A DNA stretch of 64,000 bases from positions 9,796,001 through 9,860,000 of the forward strand of contig NC_063279.1 in the NCBI RefSeq assembly GCF_910591885.1, in the 5' to 3' direction. The notes beneath the pieces were generated by a model that worked only from the letters and a program-made list of their open reading frames with translations, had not been told where the DNA came from and searched no databases. The position numbers and the translations under genes were made by a program. This document shows, in pieces, positions 14,034 through 26,279 of the stretch (position 1 is its first letter; every line of letters starts with the position of its first letter). Source of the DNA: Bombus terrestris (Eukaryota; Arthropoda; Insecta; Hymenoptera; Apidae).

Positions 14034-14202
14034 TTTGAAATACAGTTTCAAGTATATTACACGCAGGACTGTTTAACAAATTCTGTAGTACAATGTAGCT
14101 TTCCAGATGAACACTGCCCAGTTGTGTCACCCGGTATAAAGTCTAATTCAACATCTGGTGTGCATACGTGCACACAAGCAGTGCAGAATTTAATAAACAA
14201 AC
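14034..14202 (+). other. cysteine-rich coding-like open stretch, unidentified
   Basis: After a possible acceptor (GAAATACAG) near 14049 one plus-strand frame reads through residues such as C-L-T-N-S, Q-C-S-F-P-D-E-H-C-P, S-G-V-H-T-C and T-Q-A-V-Q-N-L. It has four or more cysteines and balanced, exon-like codon use, unlike the AT-rich flanks. It then drifts into low-complexity sequence with no clear donor. It could be an isolated exon, a pseudogene fragment or chance. I do not recognise the family. Confidence 0.25.
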
Positions 14203-16511
14203 TTCTGGTTTCAATCTATGTATATCCTAAACTTTCACAGAAAAATTATTCATTTTTTAATCAAATTATAACCAGCTACTTTTCTTTCTTCAATTTACAT
14301 TCAACAACGTAATATAGGAATCGTAGAGAACTAAATTACAAAAACGTAATTGAAATTCCAACAACTTGTATCTTTTAAGGAACGTAAATTAAACTGTAAC
14401 CCCAGAAGCCACAGTATAAAATAAATCCTTTATTCAACAAGATATTCGATCTTGCAATGAAAGTGTTTTCCATTTTGCAGATACAGTGATGGCATTTTAA
14501 AATACCAAAAATTTATTTTATTTAAGAACTTGGGAAAAAAAGGAAACAGAATATAATTGCATTACATTTTATATAAACGTTCTATATTTCGGAAAACAAC
14601 GAATATATTCATATAATAACAATATTTCCATATTATTTTAAGCAATGCAATTTATTAATAAATGGATGCAATGCAAATAAGCATCAAATATTCGAAACAG
14701 AAATTTAATAAAGTAACATCTTCTATTAATTGCTTGATATCAATGATGTGATTAATTCGGAAAATATTAATTATCTTAAATACGCAAATACATAATCCTT
14801 TATATGCAATATATTCAATCGAGAAATAAATATTTCAGCCAGGAAGATTAAAGTTTATTTCTCCCTTTTTCTTTCTTTCTCGACAAGGATTTATCTATCT
14901 TAACTACAAATCATTCGCTGCTAGTAACTTTTCAAAAAGAACAAGATGAGAGTTTTCAAGCCACCTGCTGCAAGGTAATAATTATCAGATGCACACAAAG
15001 TGCATTGTTTCTAGAAATGAAAATGTAACAAGCCGTCCCCAGAGATTCTAATATTATATTACAAAATACTACTGTAATACTGTAAGTGATCTATGATTTT
15101 AAAAGTCTTCGTCATTTTATCACTCGATACATTTTATTATCAATCATTCCAATTTTTATTCCATGTTTTTAGAGTTATAAATAAAAATTATAGCTCTAAA
15201 TAATTCATAACTTTTATCTAAAGATTTTAAATTAATTCAATTATCTTTAAGTTTAGTATTTGGTTATTAGTTAAAAGCAAAAGGTTTCCTTTTTATTTAT
15301 TTTGGAGACTTTACTGCGACTCTGAAAACCTCTATTTTTATTTATAAATCGATTTTATTCGTTGTTTTAACTAAAATAATTTAGCTTAGCCTGACAATAA
15401 TTGAATCTCATATTTTGTTATAAAGGAGAGACAAGTTGAAACAAACAATGGTATCTCCACTCGTCTTTAAAAGTTTATATTTTAAATAAATAAATCAATA
15501 AGAATATATTAGCGACAAAATTCAAAATGTTTCCCTTTATTGTTATCTTTATTTACAATATTCATAGAGCAATCTTTTTATGGCAAAGATCAATAAAAAG
15601 TTACAACCTACGAGAAATCATCGATAATCCAAATCGTCGATTTTTTTGTAAAATTTACATTTCACGTATTTCAACACAGATCTTTGAATATTCGTGTATA
15701 AAAGAGCAAATCTTCATTTCGAGAACAAAAAAAGACGTACGCCAGTGGCAGTTCGCATATCCTCTATGTTCTACATCACAATCAACGTGTGTTATAACTT
15801 GAACAATACAAAATCCACGCGTGATAATTATCTCCTGTGACTGGTACATCGTTATTTGGAAAGGAGGGTGATAGAACAATACGATAAGCGTATTATATAG
15901 AATATATATTACGTTTACAAATACAGGATGTTTCACAAGATCTGAAATATTCAAAAAATGAGAACATTCGATTAAAAAGATTTTCTCTACGATGACATTT
16001 TAATAGGAATAAATATTTAGATAATAAATACCATTTACAATGTCGTGGTTGCGATAAGAGTGATACAAAAAGATATTCATTATCTGAGATTACAAACTTT
16101 GTTTATAAAAAATTTTAGGAGAAAATCAATATATCCATATCGTAGAAGATAATTATTTTTGTAGGTATATATACGTAAAGATAATATTTATATACATAAT
16201 CTACATAAATAAAGAAAATGTTTGTGAAAGTAACATGAAATGAAAACAATGCTTGTCGAGAGTCAATTTTTATTTCAAATTGCTACAAATTGCTATGTCC
16301 TACGTGTTTATCTTCCGTTTCGATAGAGATCTTTACAGACAGAGAAAATTTCAGGCTTGTTGAAAACCTTCGTTTTTTTAAATATTTAATATATATCGCT
16401 GCTAAAATCTCGAATTCGAAAAATATTGAATCGTATAACTCTTATTACAAACGTGCGAATTAGGTCAGAGATCTCTCATTTTCTAAACATATCCTATCTT
16501 AATGAACACCC

Positions 16512-16672
16512 TACGTATACAGGGTGAGTCTTTTATCAGTCGTCACTCGGTTTTAAATTCTCCTACCATTTACGTAGGGCGGCGTGCTTCAAAACGGAAG
16601 CTGCACGATAAACCTTCCCCTCTAAAACGTTCACGGGAAATAATAATTGATAGAAAATTCACCCTATACGTA
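16512..16672. mobile_element. small MITE with short inverted ends
   Basis: The ends read TACGTATACAGGGTGA on the left and, inverted, TACGTATAGGGTGA on the right, enclosing about 160 bp with no coding capacity. The CAGGGTG-type end resembles that of the foldback element at 5729-6321, but the interior differs. This is most simply a miniature inverted-repeat element. Confidence 0.55.
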
Positions 16673-17974
16673 AAATAGATAATTAACACAAAAACGAAAA
16701 CAAATAAATACGCTAAAATTATATTAGAACATATTTGTCATTATAAATCGTAGTGTGCGGCATCCTAACTTGCTTTGGCATTCTACGCATTTTTCTTCTT
16801 TTTTCCTTTTTATCATCTTTTTTTTCTCTTTGTTTCGCGCGAGACAAAAATGAACGATTCGTCCTAAAAATTTTCGACGTCTCTGCGAAAACAACAACGT
16901 TACACACGTCCAGAGATTTTGTTCCCCTCTATTTTTTCCTTCTTTCATTCCTTTCCGTTCTTTCTGCTCTCTTTTTTTCTTTCAACAGGCTACATACCAT
17001 TCGTCGAAGGGATTACAGAGAATGCTAATGAAATTTCCGCTATATTTACCACGAATATCCCTGTAGTCTTCAAGGAACTCGTATCGTGAACAATAGACGT
17101 TTTAATGCACATGAATATTCGTGAACATGCATCAACTTCAGCTATGTCTGTATACATATATTCCTGGCTGTATGTAAATGTAAATTCGTGCACACGCGCG
17201 AAGGGGAGAAAATAGGGCGAAACGGGATGAGAGAGAAAACATGTGGTAGCAAATAGCGAAGAAGAAAATTTGTTTCGTCGGTATTCACTTTTTTCAGTCT
17301 TATAAGTACCTATACTAATCACAAAGATTATGATAACTTTCCATCAGGCTGCAATTCACAATGTGACGCGTTCAACTTGCTAGTAACATAAATTATTACT
17401 GGTTTATCACTTTCATAATTCCTTTTGTGATATTTTCTTTTCTACGATTAATACACGAGAGATAAAAACACAAAACATGTACGCTATACCGGAACTTCAC
17501 AATATTTTGACTATGATTTGTAATCAAACGGTTCAATTTAAATGTAGCCTGATCTTACACTGTTTAAATAACACTGTTTCTATAAAAGGAATATGCTGAA
17601 AACAAGAAATACGACGTAAAAATAATCTGCCTAAAAGGTTGAATATCATCGACCGAGATTACTATCGTCAAGAGTTTCATTGATATTAAAATCGAAATGC
17701 ATTTGAAACCATGAAGCGGGACAAGGGCGAAAGTACCTTTCGACCGGCTGAACGATACTTGGGGGGCGAAATGTAAATGCTTCTGAAACTGCTCCATCGT
17801 GAAATATATTATTTCTAAATATTACGTATGATTCATCACCGTCGCTACGTTTACTATGTCACCTTAAATTAAGCGAATCACCGTTAACGATTTACGTAAT
17901 TTCTCTCGGTGTAAAAGAACACTCAAAATCATCGAATCGAGACACGTACACACGAAAATGTGATTATATAAAAT

Positions 17975-18020
17975 ATATAATATGTATATATATATATTTA
18001 TTTATATATATATATATACT
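17975..18020. repeat. (TA)n microsatellite
   Basis: Alternating TA with a few interruptions. It lies in intergenic DNA about 1.1 kb beyond the angiomotin stop codon. Confidence 0.85.
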
Positions 18021-19123
18021 AATCGAATTGCTTGCTGTGCATCGGGACAAATCGAATTTTCGTTCGGCTTACCATAGTTTCACTTTTCCATCGAAAAGCG
18101 AAACTGACTGGATATCTCGCGTTTTGTATCTTTATATCGTTTCCAGCAGGAAACGATCTTAAAGATACATAAAAAGAAAAGAGAAGGAAAAGAAATATGT
18201 TTTCATAAGGCACGCGCAGAAATGCGATACTCCTGGCGAAAGGGTAAAATTATAAAATACACGTTCAAAAAATAACGCGTTCACTAAAGGGTCACGCGAT
18301 TGACTTTATCCAAAGGTTCCGTGTCCTTCAGAATTCCGAAAGTTATTCCGAACGTATACTCTTATTGCTAGTTGTACCGATCGTGTATTTCTTTTTCACG
18401 CAGTCTTTAACAAGGCACTTTTTCGCGTTTATTATACGAATATTATTATTGAACAAAAGGCCGCAATGTTCCTAGATGTAGTTGCGTACGAAACGAGAGG
18501 AAATCAATTCCGTTTTCATTACAGAAATTACTTTGGTAATGACTAGGTCATGCATTATCGCTACGCAACGATATATCGTGATTCTTCGCTATGTCGTTGC
18601 GATCGGCTTCGCTTCTTCGTTATTAAATGGTAATAAAGAGAACTAACGCATCGTTTAATATTATGGCTGTGTAGACGCATCGCTCGCGCATACGTATATT
18701 AGGACTTCTAAATAGGATCTGAACTGCTGAAGGGCGAAGTAAGGACGCTCTCGAAACCAGTCAACGCTTTTGATTTTTGCCTTCGTTCATTAATCCACCT
18801 CCCATTTTATTCGTCGTTCACCGCTCTTTTCCATTCGATCATCTAACCATTCGACCCTGCTGTGCTCCTCTCTGACATCCACTAGAAAGAAATTTTCCGT
18901 CGTTCGTTGAAAATGCAATAGAAAACTTAAGACAGTAGAATAAGCATCTGTATCAATGTTTGGTAAGGAAGATTCTCATAAATGGAAGATAAAGTATGGA
19001 AAATTATATCCCACGAGTTACTCTTTATACGCTACAAGGAGTTATACGCTCCTTTGAGAGAACATCTCTTTGAAAGCCAATATTTGTAACAAGGAAGACT
19101 AACTCGATTCCAAACATTATAAA

Positions 19124-22100
19124 TTAAAACTGAATGCGGTAATTGCTCGGACGAGGTATGGATCTCGCTTTAGAAGGAGGCAACGATGACGTGGACGCCT
19201 CGCTGCTAGCAGTGCCTCCGGAGTCGCGCCCTCCGCTCTTGCTGCTCACCGTGCTTCCGGTGCTTTGTCCTCGTGAACCAGTTTGCTTTCTCAAGGTGCC
19301 ATCGCTGAGACGACCGTACTCTCCAATACGACGAGACGGCGGAGGTATCAACGAACGACTCTGCATTTCCCTGTGCTTCGTTTCTGAATTGGAAGGCTGT
19401 TTCTTGCGAATATTTTCACCTTGAAGGCGCTCGTACTCGTGACTTGTCGTGGAGGATGGCTTTTTCAGCGAATTATTGACGACCAACTGTTCCGTTCCGG
19501 ATGATTTCTTTCGACGCTGAGCCTTCGTGTCGAATCTGCCATACTCGATGGTGCAGTTGCTCGTATCGCGCACCTTCATGCTCACAGAGGTGTCCAAAGC
19601 TGGACCTGGATCTGATTTCTTGCGAGTCTCCGTATCGCTTAGTCTGCAGTAACGCGAGTTCGTCGACTTCAGATTCTTCGGTGGCCGCGGTAACGAGCTA
19701 GGAGGAAGACTACCCGCGCGGCGTGGTTCGCCCTCTTGCATCCTCTGCCTCTGAGAGCTTCTGCCCTGCTTCTCCAGCAACATCATATCTTCGGGCTTAC
19801 CGTCTGACAATCTCGATACAGTGCCTTTCAGTCTCGAGGCTGCACTCGCAAATTCCATGATACCCGGCGAAACCTCGCCACCGGAGTCGTCTAATAGGCG
19901 ACTCTTGCTCGAGGCGGTGCTCGAGGTACCTGTGCTATCTACACCCGCCAATAATGGCTTGGGTATTTTTCCTTTTCGCGACGCAGTGCCTGGATTAGAG
20001 AATCCTGGAAAACAGCAAAGTGCCCGCTGAAACAAGAGAAAAGCAGAGCCGCGTTGGAAAGGAGGCCTGGGACCTGGAAAGTGGGGGTTAGTGCTCGCTA
20101 CAACAGCGCATGCACACTCCAGGATCACACGGGATGAGGATTGGGTTGGGTTAGTTTGAATTAAGAAGGATGGAGGAAATGTCTTTTCTTTTTTCTTTTT
20201 TATCGTCTAATCGAAAATATACGATTAATATATAGTTAATTATAAAACGAAAAATCAATGGCACACAAAAATTTGTATTAGTGAAAATACAGTTTACTGA
20301 GTTTTTAGATAAAAAAAATGAGCAGCAAATGCATTCTTTACACATCACCTATATAGATATTGTCTTATTTATGCGGAGTTTGCCTTTTACGAAATAGTAA
20401 ATTAGTTTTCCTTCCCATTATCAATTTTTATCTTTACATCTCAAAAATCTGATAACATACGAATCTTTTGAAGGCTTGTTGTAGGTAAAAAGCTTACTCT
20501 GTATAAATTTGGCTAACAAAGCGAAATAAAAAAATATAAGAAATTCGTAAAAAAAAAAAAATGAATTAATACAACACATAGCCGAAAAATAACACAACTA
20601 CAATGTACTATGCAATACTAAACACAAGAGAATAGTTGACGCATTTAATATATTTATTTAATTTATCGAATGCATCTGACAATTATTCATATGTCAAGCA
20701 GAAGATATTATAGATTCTTGATGATACATCAACTATTCTTGTCCATATTACTAACCCAAATAAAACATTAAAATACCTTTGATTGTATAATCTGTAATAT
20801 TTTCATAGTCTCCTGTAGCTATAAAGCTAAAGTAAACACTAAAGAGTTTAACATTACAAAATCAAAACATTATGTTGAACGCAAAGAGTACATAGAAAAA
20901 AATAAAAATAAAATTTCATAAAATGTAATTTTGGAATGATTAAAATTAAATGATAAAACCCTACTTTTATCCTGCCCTTTACATAGTTACAGAACTATGC
21001 TGCCTACAGAAAATTAATTTTACTATCACGAAATTATTTCTACGTTTAGTAACTATACGTTTACTGGGAGCTTGCATACCTTACTAAGTAGCTGGGAGTC
21101 TAGTTCTTTTAATTGATCATCGAGACTTTTATTCGTTTGTTCGAAGCTCCCCTGCTTCCGATACTTGTAACTGTCCGTAACACCGTACGAACCAGTACTT
21201 CCATAACCACTACCACCACCCAATACACTGCTTACTGTTAAACATAAAAGTGAATAATTAAAAAGACATTATAATTACTAGTTTTCGAAAAAAGAACTGT
21301 ATCAGAAATCTTACCGAGTTCTGGCGTGCTTGTTAGTGCAGTATGGTGATCCGCTGATGTGCTTGAATGAGACGAATGTGCAGCAGGGTAACTACCAACA
21401 CCACTACTGCTACTACTATCCTTGTCGTACGTATGTTTTTGAAGGACTCTAATCATTGCATCCCTTTCAGCTAATTTCGATTCTAGATCCTTCATTCTAT
21501 GAAACAGACGAAGGTTTGTATTACTGTAATTCTATTTAAGTGACAAAAAATATAAAAAGATTATATGAAATAAAAATAAAATTACCTAGATTCAAAATCA
21601 GCCAATTTTTTCTGTGCCGCGTGTACTTCATCCATGTGTCTCATTTTCTCAGAACGTGCCTCTGCAATTAATTTCTCAGCATCTTGACTCGTCTTCTCTA
21701 ACGCAGCTATCTTGGCGTCCCTGATTGGTCAGATAAATAAATTGTAATTAATGTGCATATGACAAAAAAATTTATTAAGCGAGCAAACTTACTTTGGTAG
21801 ACTGGCTGCATCAATTGCCGCTTGCCTTAGTGCACTTTCTTCGAGATAACGTTGCTCCCATTTTGCAACGTCACCCTCGAGTGACATAATTTTTTCATCT
21901 CTTTCGCGTATTCGTCGTTTTAATTCTGCGATCGTTTCTCCATTGGAGGATTGTTCATTACCATTAGCACCACCACCACCGCCACCACCGCCTTCTCTTA
22001 ATTCTCGTTCTAATTGACCTCTCAACTGTCTTTCTGTTTCTTCTCTTCTGTCACTGGACGCTTGAAGAGAAGACAAAGCTCGTTGAAGTTGGCCTACCCT

Positions 22101-24544
22101 TTCTACGTATACTTGTTTCTTCCGACACTGTAAGAAACGAATGTAACAAACAACTTACAAACAAACAATTTACTGGAACATAACAAAAATATTACCTCTT
22201 CTTCAAGACGTACGACATTGCCTTGTGCGTTAGTGAGAGCAGTATCTAAAATATCTATGTGTGTACGTTGTTCTTGTAACGTTGCTCGCTGTGCCGCTAA
22301 TTCGATTTCCTGCCTTTCTTTCGCCGCGGCTAATTCTTTATCTAGTATAAATATCAATAGGGTTAAAATAATATTTTTATCGAATTATCGAATTAACGAA
22401 TAATAAAATTTACATACTTTGTGTAATCAATTGACCAATTAATAATTCTCGTTGCGTTAATTCCTTTCTCATAGATTCTACGATCGGAGGACTATCGGTA
22501 CGTGCCGATAATAAATCTATTTGATCTCTCAATGCACGATTTAATTCAGTTAATCGTCTGCAGTCATTTTGTAACCTCAGTCTAGCAGCTCGTTCCAGTT
22601 TCTCTCTTCGTTCACTCGACGCAGCCAATTCCTCATGAGCCCTGTGTACCTTCGCAATCTCTTGTTCCAACTTTTGAGATTTAGCAACTTTGTTATAGCA
22701 TCGTTCTAATTCTAATTTTAAGGCACTGTTTTCCTGGATTACAATTTGTATCATCTCTGATGGTGGCCAAATTTCACCCGTTGCAGATTCTGTCTCCTCT
22801 CTTCCTTTCGTTTGAGGTCTATGAAAAATAAGATATTATTTACAAAAAGCGATCATTAGAAATGAAATAACTTGAAGAAAATCGGTTTAATTAAATCACC
22901 GTGGAGAAGTTGCCCGCAAATTGTAATTATCCATATCTGGTTTGCCTATTCTAGATAAATCAGGTTGTGATCTTGATAATGTCAATTTTTCCATTGGCCC
23001 AAGAAGTCGGGATTTATTTTTTAGTGGTAGCAAAACAGACATATATGAAGGTGGTGGTCTATCTTCTGATTCGCTATCATTCTGTTTTCCTCTATCACCA
23101 TCTCTCATTCTCATATCAATATTTCCTCCATTATTAGTTAGCTTGCTATAAGATGGTACTTTAACTTCTTTTGCAAGATGTTTTAATACCTGCTTAATTT
23201 AAACGAAATAAAATAACGAACATGAAGAATTAATCTCATTTAAAAAACTGTATCATAATAATATAAAAGCATTAACAATATTTATTTGTTAAATATGTAC
23301 TCCAATACTACTAAAATAATCACCTGTGACTGACTAAGATAATCATCTGGTATATCTGTAATTTCTTGACATCCTCCATTATTAGGTTGCTCATAAACAT
23401 GATCTTCATGAGATAAATTCGATAAAGACTGCATAGTAGGGCTATTCGAATGTCCTTTACCACCACCATCGCAATATAAGTAACCCATATCTCCATGTTC
23501 TCTTACTACACCTGACAACCTAAAATTAAGCATTGATATATGATTCATAAATATTTACCAAAGATTATAAAAATAAGAATTTTTCTTCAAAGTATATATT
23601 ACCTTCCAGATGGTACCCATGAATTATCATCATTAGCATTGTGTATAATAAGTGTGTTGTAAGAGCTTGTAGACACATCTAAGCTACTTCTATTTGACCC
23701 TACACTGGTACGATTACTTAAATTATCCTTCAAACTATTTCTATTAGAACCATTAATGCTGTCTTTAAGGCTATTTCTATTAGAACCATTCAAATTCTCC
23801 TTCAAACTGTTTCTGTTTGAACCATTTAAACTATCCTTCAAACTGTTTCTGTTGAGCAGGTTACCCTAGATTGCAATAAAGTAATTTACACTTATGTGAC
23901 TTAATGGTAGTGATAGCAATTTAAGATATATAAGAATAATATAGTTAGATAACAGACATTTAAAAATGGTCACATGTATCTCAAAGATAATGACAAAGAA
24001 TGAAAATATGTGATATATAAAAGTAACTAATATTCTTCAAAAACTAAAATATTATAATAAACAACATAGATGTATATTATTTTAATGTGAGTTACTGTTA
24101 GAAAAATTATTAGAAACATATATTGTTTAGTAAATAATTACTAACAAACCATACTTACTTGTATATTTGGTATATTTTCTTTATGACTGGAAGATCTCGA
24201 TGGACTTTGCTGCTGATTTTCTTGGCCTTGAGGTTCTTGACGAGCTGTATGTCTTATAACATATCGATCTTCATTAGTTAAGTTCTCATTTGATGTTGAT
24301 ACATCAGTTTCACTACCACTCAAACTTTGTGGAAGACCACCTATTAAATATATATCATATATTTTGAAAAATACAACTTTTCATAGATTAAAATTTTGTT
24401 CATTTAAAAAATCTTAGAAACAATAAAAAATATCAAGCACAAATATTATAAAACTTGTCTTGTACCTTGCATTGATAGTTGCTTCCTTTGTATATTATTA
24501 TTTGAAAAAGGTAAGAATCTGCTACCTTGCTGCAGAGAACTCAT
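19124..24544 (-). CDS. Amot: angiomotin family protein
   Basis: Twelve coding exons join in phase: 24466-24544, 24159-24340, 23603-23865, 23324-23519, 22900-23189, 22418-22818, 22196-22341, 21793-22127, 21586-21720, 21315-21496, 21080-21234 and 19124-20026 (1088 aa). Angiomotins scaffold Crumbs/Par junction complexes and bind WW proteins such as Yorkie/YAP and NEDD4-like ligases. Evidence: the N-terminal motif A-R-Q-E-P-Q-G-Q-E (residues 59-67); a PPxY WW ligand (PPSY, 286-289); the angiomotin coiled coil from about residue 350 to 700, including C-R-K-K-x-x-Y-V-E, L-E-x-D/G-x-x-K-W-E-Q and Y-L-E-E-S-A-x-R-Q; then E-R-D-A-M-I-R-V-L-Q; and a hydrophobic PDZ-type end, I-Q-F. Odd points: a 36-bp repeat in exon 3, a poly-Gly run in the coiled coil (exon 8) and a degenerate repeat array in the last exon. 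In the last exon I chose the acceptor TTGTTTCAG because it alone keeps phase 0; a nearer one (TTTTCCAG) breaks the frame. Confidence 0.94.
19282..19821 (-). repeat. degenerate protein repeat array in the angiomotin C-terminal exon
   Basis: Five related motifs follow one another in the last angiomotin exon: S-R-L-S-D-G, Y-C-R-L-S-D-x-x-x-R-K-K, E-Y-G-R-F-D-x-x-x-x-R-R-K-K, E-Y-E-R-L-Q-x-x-x-x-R-K-K and E-Y-G-R-L-S-D-G-x-x-R-K. In nucleotides they lie near 19786-19821, 19613-19653, 19502-19547, 19395-19441 and 19282-19325. The last four are spaced about 106-116 bases (roughly 36 residues). The consensus is acidic-Tyr-x-Arg-Leu-Ser-Asp then a basic pair. Confidence 0.7.
23690..23853 (-). repeat. 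36-bp tandem repeat inside angiomotin exon 3
   Basis: Three in-frame copies of a 12-residue unit (N-R-N-S-L-K-D/E-S/N-L/I-N-G-S) are followed by decayed copies (N-R-T-S-V-G-S, N-R-S-S-L). The period is 36 bases, so copy-number change keeps the frame. The region is predicted to be disordered and rich in Arg-x-Ser phosphoacceptor-like sites. Confidence 0.85.
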
Positions 24545-26279
24545 TTTTCTATTTTTTCATTTACACCTGTTCTATTTAATCTGCAAATATATAGAATTAA
24601 TTTTTTACAATCATTCAGAAAATATCAAAGAACAGTTTGTTTATATGTAATCTCTACATGAATGTGTTATTCTAATATGCATATCACATGGATTAATAAT
24701 TCATTGCACGACTAAATAAATAGATTTTGCAAAGATTAATTTATTTTCCTTTCAACATGCTTTTTGCACACTCGTACATACAATGTTAAAAAAATTAACA
24801 ATGAAAGATCTATATTCACAAGCTTTTAGGAAACATGGATTTATAACATGCCTTACTTATAATATTCTTTGATAAAACGTGTTTTTATAATGTATTTTAA
24901 CCAATATTTAAAAGCACATCACATCGAAACACGTCGAAAAGGTGAATAGAGATAGATACGAACAATGCCCACAGATTAATCACTCTCACATCTCTAAAAG
25001 TTGAAAACCAGTGGGAACGTAAACCTATTCATGCATTCTTCTATTTGACACTACGCGGCACTCGAAAACGAGGAACGAAGACAGAATTATCAGAAGTCAA
25101 CGTATAAGAAAGAGACAACGATGTTATAGTAATGGTAAAGCAGAGCGCTCTGACAGAGGTGTCAACACTCTGGAATGTTGATAATCCGGAGATATTGAAT
25201 TTTTCGTTGATGCGTAACATCGTAGTGGGATAGTATTCGAGGTCTCACGAACGCGACTCATCGGTATATGCGTGTTTGCAACACCAAAAACGATCCTGTT
25301 GCACACGGTTTTTAATATTTTTACAAGTTGCTGAACTTGAAGGGCTGTATAAATAAACAAAAGAATATACTCGAACTAGAATCCAGCGAGGATTTTTCAC
25401 ATGCCGCACTACAAGAATGCAAGCAGATGGTCCTAACGAATGGACGTCCGATTACTCACATTATGCGAAAGTGCAAAAACAGGACGAGTGTCGTAATTAT
25501 TTCAATAAATTAATACACTTTACTGCTCCACGCACGAGAAATAAAAATTGTTAGTTCCCGCATTCCTCATCAGGGTGCGACGTATACGAAAGCGGGATAC
25601 GCTCTTCCTGACTCCTCTAAACTTTCCCAACTTTTTTCTTCATCTGCAGATGAATCACTGAAAAGCAATGTACGCAGAATATCATCTTGGTGTCTGTTTT
25701 TTATGTCATTGTATGATAAAGGTAATTTATTTTTCTTTTTTTACAGATCGAACAAAGTTTTATACTTTATTCTTAAGTAAGATATTTAAGTCAGGTTCAT
25801 TGCGTTCTGACGATATAAGCAATTTAAATGCACACGACAGATTTTTGCGATAGGCTTTTATTTCATTTTCGAATAATTCTTATTTCAAATTAAACACGCT
25901 GTTGTGTACATGAAAATATATTTGATGTAAAATTCAATTAAATGAAAAGAATTTGTATCGTTTTAGTTATTTAATATATAATCTCTGATATAAGTACTTA
26001 ATTAAGTCGCGTCCATTGGTATATGATAGCACGCAATAAAAATTTACATTAAGCGATATTGTTATCTTTAAGTCTTTTGAAAAATATGATTATATTACGG
26101 CCATGAATCATTTGGAAGATTTGAAGAGAATATTGTGATATTTATACAAATAATAATCTTTTTCTAGAACACAATTTGACTTACAGTATCTTTAGATGTA
26201 TGTATTGTTTGATACTATGTTGCAACATAAGTTGTATAAAATTCATACTGTGTGATTGTGAGTGGATCAGGAAGTAATT
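24545..26279. promoter_or_regulatory. divergent intergenic region between angiomotin and the rhodanese gene
   Basis: About 1.7 kb separates the two divergent start codons and must hold both promoters and 5' untranslated regions. CpG content rises around 24.9-25.6 kb, the likely core. No TATA box or conserved motif could be assigned with confidence, and the short open frames here match nothing I know. Confidence 0.45.

Larger units (their letters stand above)
13541..19123. other. intergenic stretch; 3' part probably includes the angiomotin 3' untranslated region
   Basis: AT-rich DNA with no gene apart from the weak coding-like patch at 14.0-14.2 kb, the MITE at 16.5 kb and the TA repeat at 18.0 kb. 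A plus-strand pyrimidine-rich run at about 16.78-16.98 kb creates a false open frame. The few hundred bases next to 19123 are expected to be 3' untranslated sequence of angiomotin; I could not fix its end. Confidence 0.5.

Noticed and set aside
15915..15945. ACAGGATGTTTCACAAG-like element end
   Set aside because: Only one end is visible; no inverted partner or duplication could be found nearby.
19981..20025. Acceptor TTTTCCAG near 20009 for the last angiomotin exon
   Set aside because: It breaks the reading frame from the previous phase-0 exon; TTGTTTCAG ending at 20027 keeps it.
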